Shown: positions 26,405 to 36,932, counted from the first letter of the stretch. The stretch is DNA of 64,000 nucleotides from an uncultured Bacteroidales bacterium (GCA_945487035.1 CALYTI010000004.1:1-64000); one strand, 5' to 3'. Program-made: numbers and translations. The notes: generated by a model not told the origin, from the sequence alone.

Positions 26405-27762
26405 TTGAAGATACGCTCCACCTTCCGGGCGCTCTGAGGGCTGGTGAAGATGACCACGCGGTCTCCTGCCAGCACCTGGGTGTCGCCTACGGCTATGAAA
26501 GCGTCATCACCTCTGGCAATGCCTCCTACCAGGGCATCCCTAGGGAAATCGACATCGCGAAGAGGTGCTTTCGTAACAGGACTGTCAGGCGCGGCGGTGA
26601 ATTCCATCACCTCCGCGTCTATCACATTCATATAGCGCACGAAGCGTGCGTTCTCGCTTAGCGTAAGCCTGAAGATGCGGTTGGCTGACACAGATTTCTT
26701 GTTGACCACGCAGTCCACGCCCATTTCCTCTGCAAGACGCACATATTCCATATTTTCCACCTCTGCAACGGTCCTGCGCACGCCGAATTTCTTGGCTGCT
26801 ACGCAGGCGAGTATGTTGACCTCGTCATTTCCGGTAACGGCAACGAAGGCATCGTATTCGTGTATTCCCTCTTCGTAGAGGAAGTCAGAATTGCGTCCGT
26901 CCCCGTTGACCACGGCAACCTCGTCCGGGAGCTTGCCCGAAAGGGTCTCGCATTTGTCGAGATCCAGCTCTATCAGCTTCACATCCTGGATTTCCTTTGA
27001 AAGGCTGAGTGCTGTCAGGTAGCCGACCATTCCGCCTCCCATTATCATCACCTTGTTGATTTCGATGTCATCCACTCCCATAAAGTCGGTCATAGCTTTC
27101 AGTTCGTCCGCACGGATGGTGATATATACCACATCGCCGTAGCGGAACTTGGTATCGTACTGAGGGATGAAGCTGGAATTGCCTCTGGAGACAGCTATCA
27201 CGCGGAAAGCGACATCATTGTCGGTGGAGAAGAGTTTGGTGAAGTCCACGAGGGTCATATCGAGCAGGGGGCTGTCCTCGCCTACGCGGTATGCCTCAAT
27301 CTGAAGCTTTCCTCCGGCAAGGTCCAGGGTGTCCGAATCCACTCCCCGGCGGAGCTGGGAGACGATTTCGTCCGCACCGAACTTCTCCGGGCAGAACGCC
27401 AGGTCTATGCCCATATCCTCAACGATGGGCTGCACCCCTCTTGAGAGCAGCTCGACATCCTTGATTCTGGCCACCACCTTGCGCGCTCCCATCCTCTTGG
27501 CCAGCATTGCAGCCACCATATTGACCTCCTGGTTGACATAAGGGTAGGTCGCTATAAAGAGGTCAGCCTCGTCCACACTGGCTTCCTTGAGGGCGCTGAC
27601 CGAAGCGGGTTCACCCTCTATGGCCTCAATGTCGGTGTAGGCGGAGACGCCTTCCAGCCTTTTGCGGTCATTGTCTATTACCGTAATCTTGGCCCCTTCA
27701 CGGGCAAGCATTTTCGCAAGATGGGAACCAACTTCACCGGCTCCGTCAATCACTACGTTCAT
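26401..27762 (-). CDS. trkA: Trk system potassium transporter TrkA
   Basis: VVIDGAGEVGSHLAKMLAREGAKITVIDND; two TrkA_N/TrkA_C repeats. Confidence 0.95.
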   Translation of the reverse strand: MNVVIDGAGEVGSHLAKMLAREGAKITVIDNDRKRLEGVSAYTDIEAIEGEPASVSALKEASVDEADLFIATYPYVNQEVNMVAAMLAKRMGARKVVARIKDVELLSRGVQPIVEDMGIDLAFCPEKFGADEIVSQLRRGVDSDTLDLAGGKLQIEAYRVGEDSPLLDMTLVDFTKLFSTDNDVAFRVIAVSRGNSSFIPQYDTKFRYGDVVYITIRADELKAMTDFMGVDDIEINKVMIMGGGMVGYLTALSLSKEIQDVKLIELDLDKCETLSGKLPDEVAVVNGDGRNSDFLYEEGIHEYDAFVAVTGNDEVNILACVAAKKFGVRRTVAEVENMEYVRLAEEMGVDCVVNKKSVSANRIFRLTLSENARFVRYMNVIDAEVMEFTAAPDSPVTKAPLRDVDFPRDALVGGIARGDDAFIAVGDTQVLAGDRVVIFTSPQSARKVERIFN

Positions 27763-28766
27763 CTGTTCAGAAAATTAAGTAAAATAAGTTTTCCGCTGAG
27801 CACCCGGGGTCTCGGCCCGGTGCACCCGCAGGGCTCTATATGCCTTCGGGAAGCATCCCTGTGGGCCTGGACGACAGCTTTCGCAAAGTCGGGACGGCCT
27901 CCGAGAAGATACACCAGCGCGGAGCCCCAGTCCAGAAGGCGGCGTGCAGTCAACTTGAGAAAGGCCCTTGCGGGGCCCACCGTAGAGGGCAGGTTACGTC
28001 TGAGCATCCAGAGCGAATTGCGGAAATTGAGTTTCAGCTTGAAAGGAGACTCCTGCGGCAGAGTGCCTCCACCTATGTGCCATACAAGGCTTTCAGGGAC
28101 CACATCCACCGTCCAGCCGCGCAGCTGTGCGCGCCAGCAGAGATCTATCTCCTCCATATGGGCAAAGAACTCGCCGTCAAAGCCGCCGAGGCTCTCCCAG
28201 GCGCTGCGCCTTATCATCAGAGCGGCTCCGGTCACCCAGGCTACGCCTGAAGGAAGGCTGTCATATTGCCCTTTGTCCTGCTCTACCTTTTTGAGAATGC
28301 GGCCGCGGCAATAAGGGTAGCCCAGCGCATCCAGGCAGCCTCCCGCAGCACCTGCGTACTCGAAGCGGCCTGTGCGCACCCACCCGTCCGGGCCCTTGTC
28401 CAGGGCGTGGAGCTTGGGACCGCATATCGCGCAGCCCGGGTGCTGCTCCATAAAGCCGACAAGAGGCTCTATCCAGCCCGGCTGCACCTGAACATCCGAG
28501 TTGAGCAGCAGATAATACTCCGCCTTCAGGGAGGAGAGCCGCCCGAGAGCGAGGTTGTAGCCTTGTGCGAAGCCGTAGTTGCCCTCGAGCGGGACCCGCA
28601 GCACCTGAGGCCAGTTGCGCTCAAGGTATTCGAGAGAACCGTCGGTAGAGCCGCTGTCAGCCACTGCCAGCGCGTCTTCGCTGCCCAGGGACTCGAGAAT
28701 CCCGGGCACGAAGTCGCGCAGATATCCGACCGTGTTCCAATTGAGTACGACTACGGCTACACGCAT
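27759..28766 (-). CDS. Family 2 glycosyltransferase
   Basis: VAVVVLNWNTVGYLRDFVPGIL...ADSGSTDGSLEYL...LLLNSDVQVQPGW. Confidence 0.9.
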   Translation of the reverse strand: MRVAVVVLNWNTVGYLRDFVPGILESLGSEDALAVADSGSTDGSLEYLERNWPQVLRVPLEGNYGFAQGYNLALGRLSSLKAEYYLLLNSDVQVQPGWIEPLVGFMEQHPGCAICGPKLHALDKGPDGWVRTGRFEYAGAAGGCLDALGYPYCRGRILKKVEQDKGQYDSLPSGVAWVTGAALMIRRSAWESLGGFDGEFFAHMEEIDLCWRAQLRGWTVDVVPESLVWHIGGGTLPQESPFKLKLNFRNSLWMLRRNLPSTVGPARAFLKLTARRLLDWGSALVYLLGGRPDFAKAVVQAHRDASRRHIEPCGCTGPRPRVLSGKLILLNFLNR

Positions 28767-28769
28767 AAG

Positions 28770-29885
28770 CTATCTTTTGACCTTATGTCCTGCGACGAAG
28801 CGGCAGAAGTCGTGATAGAGCTGCTGGTCTACAGGGTCGGAGGAGTTCTTCAGATCATTGAGGCTGTTGCCTCCGAGATAGTATGAGAGCTCGCGCTTGC
28901 CGTAGAGGTCGAGCTCGCGGCAGATTTCCATATAGCGGTAGAAACGCTCGCGTGCGCTGTCGGCACCTGTCCTTCCGTTCATCACGCTGCCGTCAAGTTC
29001 GAGCTCCATAGAAAGGCCGTTCTTGCGCACGCTCTCCTTGTATGTATCCATCGAATACTCCGGATGCCACAGGTAGTTCGGCTGCATCATCACATAGTCC
29101 AGATGAAAGTCCTGCCATTTGTTGTAGCCTCCCGCGTGGTTGTACGGTATCCAGGACATAGTGTAGCCGAGGCTGTGCACATAGTCCGAGATGGCCGGGT
29201 ACAGCTGGTCGCTCTTCTTGAGTTCGTAAGACCAGCCGTTGCCGGGAGTGACAATATCCTCGGTGAAGCAGTAGAAGCCTTCGAGCACGATGTTCCTGTA
29301 GCCTGCAGCCTTCCAGCGCCTGATGGCCTGGTCGATAAACCAGTGCACTGCGGCGAGACGGTCCTCACCCTTGCTGAAATCCAGCTGCTTTCCGTCCAAC
29401 TCTCCCCAATAGACTGTAGATGAGAGGGTATCCTTGTAATCCTCGTAGATGATAGGGTCCGGCACTGAAATCACCACCTTGCGTTTGGTAGCGGGACGGC
29501 CTATTCTCTTTTTGGCATCCTCAACAGCCTGGTCCAGAGCATCGAAGCCGTTGCCTGGGGTGAACCACCAGTCGAGAAAATGCTGCCAGGAAACCCTGTC
29601 ACCCGACTTGTTGCCGTAGCCTGTGCCAAGGGAGCGCACCCGGTTGCCGTCTGTTCCCTTGTCCCAGATTTCGAGTGCCAGAAAAGCATCGAAAAGCCAG
29701 GTCTCATTTCCCTCTGGATCGGTGTAGGTAACGTGGCTGGCAAGTCTCTCCTTTGTCCAATCGGAAGGATTTCGCTGAACATTGCCTCCGTAGAGCAGAG
29801 CCATGTTGTCATAGCCCTTCTTCTCCGCACATCCGGTGAGGAGAAGCGCGGCGCCAAGGCCGATAATGAGTGAACGTAATTTCAT
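28770..29885 (-). CDS. DUF4855 family lipoprotein
   Basis: LLLTGC lipobox; WLFDAFLALEIWDKG; FYCFTEDIVTPGNGWSYELKK. Confidence 0.8.
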   Translation of the reverse strand: MKLRSLIIGLGAALLLTGCAEKKGYDNMALLYGGNVQRNPSDWTKERLASHVTYTDPEGNETWLFDAFLALEIWDKGTDGNRVRSLGTGYGNKSGDRVSWQHFLDWWFTPGNGFDALDQAVEDAKKRIGRPATKRKVVISVPDPIIYEDYKDTLSSTVYWGELDGKQLDFSKGEDRLAAVHWFIDQAIRRWKAAGYRNIVLEGFYCFTEDIVTPGNGWSYELKKSDQLYPAISDYVHSLGYTMSWIPYNHAGGYNKWQDFHLDYVMMQPNYLWHPEYSMDTYKESVRKNGLSMELELDGSVMNGRTGADSARERFYRYMEICRELDLYGKRELSYYLGGNSLNDLKNSSDPVDQQLYHDFCRFVAGHKVKR

Positions 29886-29886
29886 A

Positions 29887-31548
29887 TTACTTGATCAATT
29901 GAGCTTTGAGTTGTTCAATCTTTGCATCAGCGTCTGCACCCTTGGCTCCGAAGTAGAACTTGATCTTCGGCTCGGTGCCGGAAGGACGTACGGAAACCAC
30001 ATCTCCGGCTTCGGTGAAGAACTGCAGCACATTGGACTTAGGCTGACCGGTCTTCTCCGGCTCAAGGTAGTCAACCACCTTTACGACAGGGCTGCCGCAA
30101 AGCTCGGCCGGAGGGGTGGCACGGAAATCTGCCATAATCTTCTGGATTTCCTCTGCTCCGCTCTTGCCCTTGCGCACAAGGCTTACGAGGCCTTCCTTAC
30201 GGTAGCCGTACTCCTTGTAGATGCGCTGCATAAGCTGATAAAGGGTGAGGCCCTGCTCAGCTGCCCAGGCGGAAGCCTCCGCAACCATTGCGGCAGCAAT
30301 CTGGGCGTCCTTGTCACGAACGAACTGGCCTACATTGAAGCCGTAGCTCTCTTCTCCGCCGCAGATGAATTCACCTGTGGCTTCGTTGCGCTTGACAACC
30401 TCTGCTATGTATTTGAAGCCGGTGAGCACATTGTAAACAGGAATGCCGAAGCTCTCGCAGATTTCGCGGATGAGCTCGGTGGTCACTATGGTCTTTACGA
30501 CATATTTGCCCTCGCCAAGGGTTCCGAGTTCCTTGCGGCGGCACAGGATGTAGTAAGTCATAAGGGATGCGGTCTGGTTGCCGTTGAAGAGCACCATACG
30601 GCCCTCATTGTCGCGCACTGCTATGCCCATACGGTCGGCATCCGGGTCGGTTGCGATTACAAGGTCTGCACCGGTCTCTTCCGCTTTGGCGATAGCCATC
30701 TTAAGGGCTGAAGCCTCCTCAGGGTTAGGAGAAACCACTGTCGGGAAGTCTCCGTCATTGATATCCTGCTCAGGGACGTGGATGATGTTCTTGAAGCCCA
30801 TACGGGACAGGGTTTCAGGCACGAGCTTGACGCCGCAGCCGTGCAGAGGGGTATAGACAATCTTGATGTCGCTGTGCTTTGCGTCCAGCTCAGGGCTGAG
30901 GGTTAGAGAAAGTATGTCGCGAAGGTAGCACTCGTCCTCGGCAGCGCCCATCATCTCTATGCATCCGCGGCTTTCAGGGTCGTGGAACTTGACCATTGAA
31001 GGGGAGGTAATCTTGGCAACCTCGGCAACGATGGCGGTATCCACAGGCGAAGTAATCTGTCCTCCGTCACTCCAGAACACCTTGTAGCCGTTGTATTCCT
31101 TAGGGTTGTGGGAGGCTGTCACCATAACTCCGGCGGTAGCGCCCTTGAGGCGTATGCTGTAACTGAGTTCAGGAGTAGGGCGTATGCCGTCGAAGAGGTA
31201 AACGTGAAGTCCGTTTGCGCTGAGCACATCTGCGGTAATCTGTGCGAACTCGCGGCTGTGGTTGCGGCTGTCATAGGAGATGCAGACCTTGAGGTCTTCC
31301 CCCTTCACATTCTGGAGAATGTAGTTGGCAAGTCCCTGGGTGGCCATTCCGACAGTGTACTTGTTCATTCTGTTGGTGCCGACTCCCATAATACCGCGAA
31401 GTCCGCCGGTTCCGAATTCGAGATTGCGGTAGAATGCATCCTCGAGCTCGGCCTGAGGGCCTTCCATAAGGGCTTTTACTTCGTTTCTTGTCTGCTCGTC
31501 GAATTCCTCGCTGAGCCAGCTTTGTGCTGTAGTCCTGTAGTCAGTCAT
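29887..31548 (-). CDS. Phospho-sugar mutase (phosphoglucomutase/phosphomannomutase)
   Basis: GTGGLRGIMGVGTNRMN, MVTASHNPKEYNGYKV, DPDADRMGIAV, SVRPSGTEPKIKFY. Confidence 0.95.
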   Translation of the reverse strand: MTDYRTTAQSWLSEEFDEQTRNEVKALMEGPQAELEDAFYRNLEFGTGGLRGIMGVGTNRMNKYTVGMATQGLANYILQNVKGEDLKVCISYDSRNHSREFAQITADVLSANGLHVYLFDGIRPTPELSYSIRLKGATAGVMVTASHNPKEYNGYKVFWSDGGQITSPVDTAIVAEVAKITSPSMVKFHDPESRGCIEMMGAAEDECYLRDILSLTLSPELDAKHSDIKIVYTPLHGCGVKLVPETLSRMGFKNIIHVPEQDINDGDFPTVVSPNPEEASALKMAIAKAEETGADLVIATDPDADRMGIAVRDNEGRMVLFNGNQTASLMTYYILCRRKELGTLGEGKYVVKTIVTTELIREICESFGIPVYNVLTGFKYIAEVVKRNEATGEFICGGEESYGFNVGQFVRDKDAQIAAAMVAEASAWAAEQGLTLYQLMQRIYKEYGYRKEGLVSLVRKGKSGAEEIQKIMADFRATPPAELCGSPVVKVVDYLEPEKTGQPKSNVLQFFTEAGDVVSVRPSGTEPKIKFYFGAKGADADAKIEQLKAQLIK

Positions 31549-31567
31549 AATGATATCGTTTTGCGTG

Positions 31568-33397
31568 TTAGTTGTTCAGTTTCAAATGCTTTGTCCAGAA
31601 AGCCGCATCGGCGGCCATATCGTGCTGTCCCTGAGCTCCGCGGTAGCCGTGCATACCGTCAGGGTAAATCATCAGCTCGAACTGCTTGCCCGCCTGCTGC
31701 AGGGCGTCGATGAGCTGAAGGGTGTTCTGGAAATGCACATTGTCGTCCCCGGTGCCGTGGGTAAGCTTGAGGCAGCTGCGGGTATCGTCATAGCACTCCA
31801 CATAGTTGAGCACACGGGCTGTGGCGTAACCCTCAGGGTTGCGCTGCGGAGTGTCCATAAAGCGCTCGGTGTAGTGGGTGTCATAGAGTTCCCAGTCATA
31901 GACTCCCCCGCCGGCGATGCCGCAACGGAAGATTTCCGGATGGGTGAAGACCAGCATTGCGGTCATAGTGCCTCCGAAGGAGAAGCCCTCGACTCCTATC
32001 CTTTCGGCATCCACATAAGGCAGGCTCTGGAAATAGCGGCCCCAGGCGCAGAAATCCTCGACCGGCACGCTAACGAGGTCCCTGTAGATGAGGTCTATGT
32101 CGGCGCGGCCGTTGTGCCCTGCCGCCCTGCTGTCGGCTACGACTTTGATTATGCCGTTGTTGTAATACCAGAAATCGCGCTGCGAAGGGCCCCTGCGCCA
32201 GGAATCATAGACATAAGGCGTGTCCGGGCCTCCATATATTTCCATCACCAGAGGATACTGCTTTTCCGGGTCGAAGTCCTTCGGGAAGGCGATTTTTGCA
32301 GGCAGGGAGGTGCCGTCCCCAAGGGTGAGGCGTATGATTTCCCATTGCGGGCGCTCCTCCTCCTGAGGGGCTGCCTTCTTTTCTATATGGCCCCTGGCTT
32401 TTCCTGTCTTGAAGCTGTATCTGACAGGTGGGGTGTTGCAGGTGGAGAGGTCTGCCTTGAATTTGGACCAGTCGTCGGAGAACTCCACATTGGAAACGGA
32501 GAAGTTCGGATTGGTAAGAGGCTGCACGGCTCCGCTGCGGTCCAGGCGGTAGAGGGTGCACCTCACATCGCTGTCCCTGTAGGCGGTGAAATATATATCG
32601 CCCCTGGCGCTGTCCATTCCGAGCAGCTTCACCCTCCAGTTAGGGCCGTCGGTAAGGCGCTTGAAGATGCTGCCGTCGTAGGAGAGGAAATAGAGCTGTT
32701 GCCAGCCTGTCTCGAAATCGCGCACCATCACAAGACCCTCAGGGCCGAAAAGCATATCTTCCATCCACTTGGTCCAGGTATGGTACTCTTCGGTATATAT
32801 GCTTGAAAGCGAACCGTCCTGCGCACTCACGGCAAAGAGCTCGAGCTGCTGCTGGACACGCGGCATCCTCTGCACAAAGAGCCGCTGCGAATCGTCACCC
32901 CAGAACGGGGTGCCGAAATACTGGTCCTGGGAGTAATCAAAATCTGCCCATACCGTCGTCTGAGGCTCGTCAAGGGAGATGATGCCGATGCGGCAGCCCG
33001 GGTTGGTGTCTCCGGCCTTCGGATAACGGGTCTGCGAGAGGCTGCCGTATTTGCCGCAGGCGCTGTAAATCGGAAACATAGCCACCTGGCTGTTGTCGAA
33101 GCGGTAGAAGGCCAGCTTGCGGGAGTCCGGACTCCACCAGAAGGCCCTGTAGTTGGACTGACGTCCGAAGATTTCCTCATAATAGACCCAGGAGGCATAG
33201 CCGTTGAGTATGAGCTCTGACCCGTCGTCAGTGAGTCGCAGGGTGGCACCTGAAGCGAGCTCGCGCACATAGAGGTCGTGGTGAGCGTCGGTGAAAGCTT
33301 CCCATTTGCCGTCAGGCGAAAGGGTGTTGTTGAATTCCTGAGCTCCGGCCATAAGGGCGGCAAGCAGGCAGGCAAGTATCAGTATTGTCTTTTTCAT
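31568..33397 (-). CDS. S9 family peptidase (DPP-IV-like), truncated-type ~609 aa
   Basis: IGVEGFSFGGTMTAMLVFTHPEIF (GxSxGG), HGTGDDNVHFQNT, YPDGMHGYRG. Confidence 0.9.
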   Translation of the reverse strand: MKKTILILACLLAALMAGAQEFNNTLSPDGKWEAFTDAHHDLYVRELASGATLRLTDDGSELILNGYASWVYYEEIFGRQSNYRAFWWSPDSRKLAFYRFDNSQVAMFPIYSACGKYGSLSQTRYPKAGDTNPGCRIGIISLDEPQTTVWADFDYSQDQYFGTPFWGDDSQRLFVQRMPRVQQQLELFAVSAQDGSLSSIYTEEYHTWTKWMEDMLFGPEGLVMVRDFETGWQQLYFLSYDGSIFKRLTDGPNWRVKLLGMDSARGDIYFTAYRDSDVRCTLYRLDRSGAVQPLTNPNFSVSNVEFSDDWSKFKADLSTCNTPPVRYSFKTGKARGHIEKKAAPQEEERPQWEIIRLTLGDGTSLPAKIAFPKDFDPEKQYPLVMEIYGGPDTPYVYDSWRRGPSQRDFWYYNNGIIKVVADSRAAGHNGRADIDLIYRDLVSVPVEDFCAWGRYFQSLPYVDAERIGVEGFSFGGTMTAMLVFTHPEIFRCGIAGGGVYDWELYDTHYTERFMDTPQRNPEGYATARVLNYVECYDDTRSCLKLTHGTGDDNVHFQNTLQLIDALQQAGKQFELMIYPDGMHGYRGAQGQHDMAADAAFWTKHLKLNN

Positions 33398-34806
33398 ACG
33401 AAGAATCTGTCAGGGAAATTGACGAGGTAAACTTTTTCCACCGCCCTCGTCAGTGCGGTATAAAGCCATTTGAGGTCATCGGGGCTCTGGTCCGGCATCC
33501 AGAACGGACAGTCGATGAAAACGCATTTCCATTGCCCGCCCTGCGATTTGTGGCAGGTGACGGCCTGGGCGTATTTGAGCTGCAGGGCGTTGTAGTACGG
33601 GTCTTCGCGCACGGCATTGTAGCGCTTGCGCTTGGAGCTGATATCGGCATAATCCGCATCCACCCCTCTGTAGAGAGCGTTCTGCAGCTCTGCGCTGAGG
33701 CTGGCGGACTCGGACTCCAGGGTGTCGAGACAGACCTTGGCGTGCACCTGCTCGTCATCGTAGTCCGGAAAGCTGAGAACCGCATCGGCGAAATGCAGGC
33801 CGTAGCGCTGCTCGTAGCCGCCTATCCTGCGCAGCTCGGCAATATCTCCGTTGGCAATATAGCCCATCTGTGAATCCTGCTCCAGGAATTGGTAGCAGTT
33901 CTTGACTATCATCAGTTTGTCTCCGCGCAGCAGCCTTTCCTCCTTGAACTGGACCGTGGAGCGTATGCCGAGGTTGTAGCGTATTGCCATCTTGTTGGAG
34001 CGGCAGAGGACTATGGTCTCATCCTCCCCGTAAGTCTCGTAGGCGGAGGAAAGCGTGTCGATGAGGCGGTCTCCGCTCACCCTTTCCACATCGGAGCAGC
34101 CGCGAAGGTCCAGCTTTATGCTGCCGGCCAGAAGGTCGCGACGAAGGATGGTGGCATTGCGCAGAATCCCGGAGCTCTCGGCCTGGCGCACTACGGTGGA
34201 AAGCTCCTCGAACATCACTCCCCCATAAACGGAAATGAAATCCTTTGCAAGTGCGGGACTTTCGTCCATTCCCACTGGAGGGAGCTGGGCGCTGTCCCCC
34301 ACGAGCACCAGACGGCAGTCCACTCCCGAGCGCACGAAGCTTATCAGGTCGTCCAGCAGATTGCCCGAGCCGAAGATGGAGGAGACATTTTCGAGGGGAG
34401 TATCAATGCCTATGAGCGAGGCCTCATCCACAACGAAGAGGGTGCTTCGGGCTTTGTTCGGATTGAGGGTGAAGTTGCCTACACCTTCGCTCGAGACCCC
34501 TTTCTGGCGGTATATGCATTTGTGTATCGTCTGGGCGGGGGCGCCCGCAAAGCCGCTGAGCACCTTGGCGGCGCGTCCGGTAGGGGCGAGCAGCACGGAA
34601 TTGATTCCGTAGTCCTTCAGGGAATTGATGACAGCGGCAAGAGCCGAGGTTTTTCCGGTGCCGGCATAGCCGTTCACTACCAGGATATCGGCATCATCTC
34701 CGGCAAGGAACTCTCCCATAGTGTGGAACAGTCTTGCCTGGCACGGGGTGGGTTCGTAGCCGAACTTCCCCAGGAAACCGTTTTCGAAGAAGGCCGCCCT
34801 GTCCAT
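33394..34806 (-). CDS. ATP-dependent RecD-like DNA helicase
   Basis: VNGYAGTGKTSALAAVINSL; LAPTGRAAKVLS; TCHKSQGGQWKCVFIDCPFW. Confidence 0.9.
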   Translation of the reverse strand: MDRAAFFENGFLGKFGYEPTPCQARLFHTMGEFLAGDDADILVVNGYAGTGKTSALAAVINSLKDYGINSVLLAPTGRAAKVLSGFAGAPAQTIHKCIYRQKGVSSEGVGNFTLNPNKARSTLFVVDEASLIGIDTPLENVSSIFGSGNLLDDLISFVRSGVDCRLVLVGDSAQLPPVGMDESPALAKDFISVYGGVMFEELSTVVRQAESSGILRNATILRRDLLAGSIKLDLRGCSDVERVSGDRLIDTLSSAYETYGEDETIVLCRSNKMAIRYNLGIRSTVQFKEERLLRGDKLMIVKNCYQFLEQDSQMGYIANGDIAELRRIGGYEQRYGLHFADAVLSFPDYDDEQVHAKVCLDTLESESASLSAELQNALYRGVDADYADISSKRKRYNAVREDPYYNALQLKYAQAVTCHKSQGGQWKCVFIDCPFWMPDQSPDDLKWLYTALTRAVEKVYLVNFPDRFFV

Positions 34807-34807
34807 A

Positions 34808-35650
34808 TCATTCAGTCTTGCTTCCCGATTTCAGGGCTGTGATGCGGCGGCGCAGCTGGTCGTTTTCTTCGGCAAGCTCGCGTATGCCGTCATTTATCTG
34901 CTTTATCTGGTCGTCGCCCTCGAAGTCCACATTGTATTTGCGGTTCTGGGTGGAATGGCGCTTGAGGGCTGCCGCTATCCTGTAGAGCGGCTTGACATAG
35001 TAGAACTGCAGGAAGAAAAGCAGCATCAGCACAAGTACCAGCCCCACTCCGGCAGTCACGATTCCGGGCATAATGCTGCGGTAGTAGCCGCTGTCGAAGT
35101 CCTCCGACTTGCCCCGGAGATTCTCGTATATGGCCTGTGAAAGCAGGTCTATGGAGCGCCTCAGCCTCTGGTAGCGCGGCTGCAGACGGTTGAAGTACCA
35201 CTCCCTGGTGTCGATGAAATCGGAAGAATAGACCTCCGGAAGTTCAAGGGAGGTAAGCATATAGGCTGCATAGGAATACTCTACGGAGTCTGCGAGCGCC
35301 AGGGTGGAAGCATTGCTCTCCTTCAGTGCGGTTCGGAGCCTGTCGCATTTGTCCATAAAGGACTCGGCATCGAACAGAGGCATCTGCTGCCCGCTGCCGT
35401 CACCAATCAGGGCAAGAAGGTCAAGATTGTACTCGTTGGCAACATCGGAGAGCTGCCTTGCCACATTGATGCTGTTGATATCTTTGGAGATTCCATCCGA
35501 GACATAGCGGCTCATTTTGGAATACTCCATTACCGAAATTACGCTTGACAGAAGAAGAACTGTCGCAATAGCACCGAGACTCAGGGAGAGTTTCGGACTT
35601 ATTCCCAGCTTCAGTTCTTTTTTACTTTTTTTCGCTTTCGCGGACGCCAT
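34808..35650 (-). CDS. Membrane sensor-like protein (two TM, HAMP-like/coiled-coil end, no output domain)
   Basis: N-terminal TM LSLGAIATVLLLSSVIS, ~150 aa helical region, second TM IVTAGVGLVLVLMLLFFLQFYYVKPL, coiled-coil C-terminus. Confidence 0.55.
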   Translation of the reverse strand: MASAKAKKSKKELKLGISPKLSLSLGAIATVLLLSSVISVMEYSKMSRYVSDGISKDINSINVARQLSDVANEYNLDLLALIGDGSGQQMPLFDAESFMDKCDRLRTALKESNASTLALADSVEYSYAAYMLTSLELPEVYSSDFIDTREWYFNRLQPRYQRLRRSIDLLSQAIYENLRGKSEDFDSGYYRSIMPGIVTAGVGLVLVLMLLFFLQFYYVKPLYRIAAALKRHSTQNRKYNVDFEGDDQIKQINDGIRELAEENDQLRRRITALKSGSKTE

Positions 35651-35685
35651 TTTTAAATTTTTTGAAAAAATTTCTAAAATACCCT

Positions 35686-35715
35686 CAAATATACGAAATG
35701 TTTTTAATAAATTTG
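35686..35715. promoter_or_regulatory. Divergent -7 boxes (CAAATATA for minus; TAAATTTG for plus)
   Basis: Back-to-back TAnnTTTG matches between 35650(-) and 35748(+). Confidence 0.5.
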
Positions 35716-35747
35716 TGAGTTAATACTATATCAAAAGAATAAAAAAT

Positions 35748-36920
35748 ATGACGAAGTTGAAGCCTATAGAAAAAGACATTCTGAGGCTTTGCATAGAAAA
35801 CGATACCTACAGCATCGCGGATTTCAGCAAGAGCCTCAATGTCAGTGTTCCTACCATAACGAAGACCGTTCTGGATATGATAGAACGCGGACTTCTGCAG
35901 GATGAGGGCAAGGTCGGCACCAAGGGCGGACGACGTCCCAGCATTTATGGGCTCAATCCTGATGCCGGTTATTTTGTAGGCGTTGACATTTCCAGGCAGC
36001 ATTTCCATCTTGCCGTCTGCGACTTCAAGGGCAATCTGCTGGCTTTCATCCCGGAGATTCCTTTCGTTCTGGAAGCAAATGCCGATTCTTTCAAGAAAAT
36101 CTGCCAGTGCGTCAAGGACGAAGTTGCCAAAACAGGCATACACTGGGACAAGGTTCTGGGAGTAGGCGTAAGCCTCTCCGGAAGGGTTAATCCGGAAAAG
36201 GGCTATTCGCTGACCTATTTCGTAAGCGACGATATTCCTATGCGCATTCTCTTCGAGCAGCAGCTGGAAGTGCCTGTGAACATCGAAAACGACTCCAGGG
36301 CGATGACCTACGGAGAATATATGCATCTGGGCAAGGATGCCGACAAAAATATGATATTCATCAACCTCAGCTGGGGCTTGGGCATGGGAATGATACTTGG
36401 CGGCGAACTGTACTACGGCAAGTCCGGTTTTTCCGGAGAGATAGGCCACTTCCCCGTTCTCGACAACAACCTTATCTGCCGTTGCGGCAAGGTTGGCTGC
36501 CTGGAAACCGGCGCATCCGGAAGCGCTCTGCACCGGATGATATTGGAGAAGATTTCTTCGGGGCGCAAGTCATCGCTGGCCAAAATATTTGCCCAGAAGG
36601 GAGAAATCCACCTCAACGACATTCTGGATGCAGTAAAGAATGAGGATGTGCTTGCCATCGAGTGCATTGAGACAGTGGGTTCCACTCTCGGACAGGGTCT
36701 TGCAGGTGTTATCAATATCTTCAATCCGGGGCTGGTGGTAATCGGCGGACGCCTGATTGTGGGCAAGGATTATCTTATGCTCCCTATCAAGACTGCCGTC
36801 AACAGGTATTCCCTTTCCAAGGTCAGCTCGGATACCCGCTTCAAATTCTCCGAACTCGGTCTGAAAGCCGCCGGTGTGGGAGATTGCCTGCTGAGCCGCT
36901 CCAAAATACTCGGAATTTAA
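35748..36920 (+). CDS. ROK-family transcriptional regulator/sugar kinase
   Basis: N-terminal HTH (FSKSLNVSVPTITKTVLDMIERGLL); ROK motifs GGELYYGKSGFSGEIGHF and CRCGKVGCLETGASG. Confidence 0.9.
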   Translation: MTKLKPIEKDILRLCIENDTYSIADFSKSLNVSVPTITKTVLDMIERGLLQDEGKVGTKGGRRPSIYGLNPDAGYFVGVDISRQHFHLAVCDFKGNLLAFIPEIPFVLEANADSFKKICQCVKDEVAKTGIHWDKVLGVGVSLSGRVNPEKGYSLTYFVSDDIPMRILFEQQLEVPVNIENDSRAMTYGEYMHLGKDADKNMIFINLSWGLGMGMILGGELYYGKSGFSGEIGHFPVLDNNLICRCGKVGCLETGASGSALHRMILEKISSGRKSSLAKIFAQKGEIHLNDILDAVKNEDVLAIECIETVGSTLGQGLAGVINIFNPGLVVIGGRLIVGKDYLMLPIKTAVNRYSLSKVSSDTRFKFSELGLKAAGVGDCLLSRSKILGI

Positions 36921-36932
36921 GACCCGCATATA

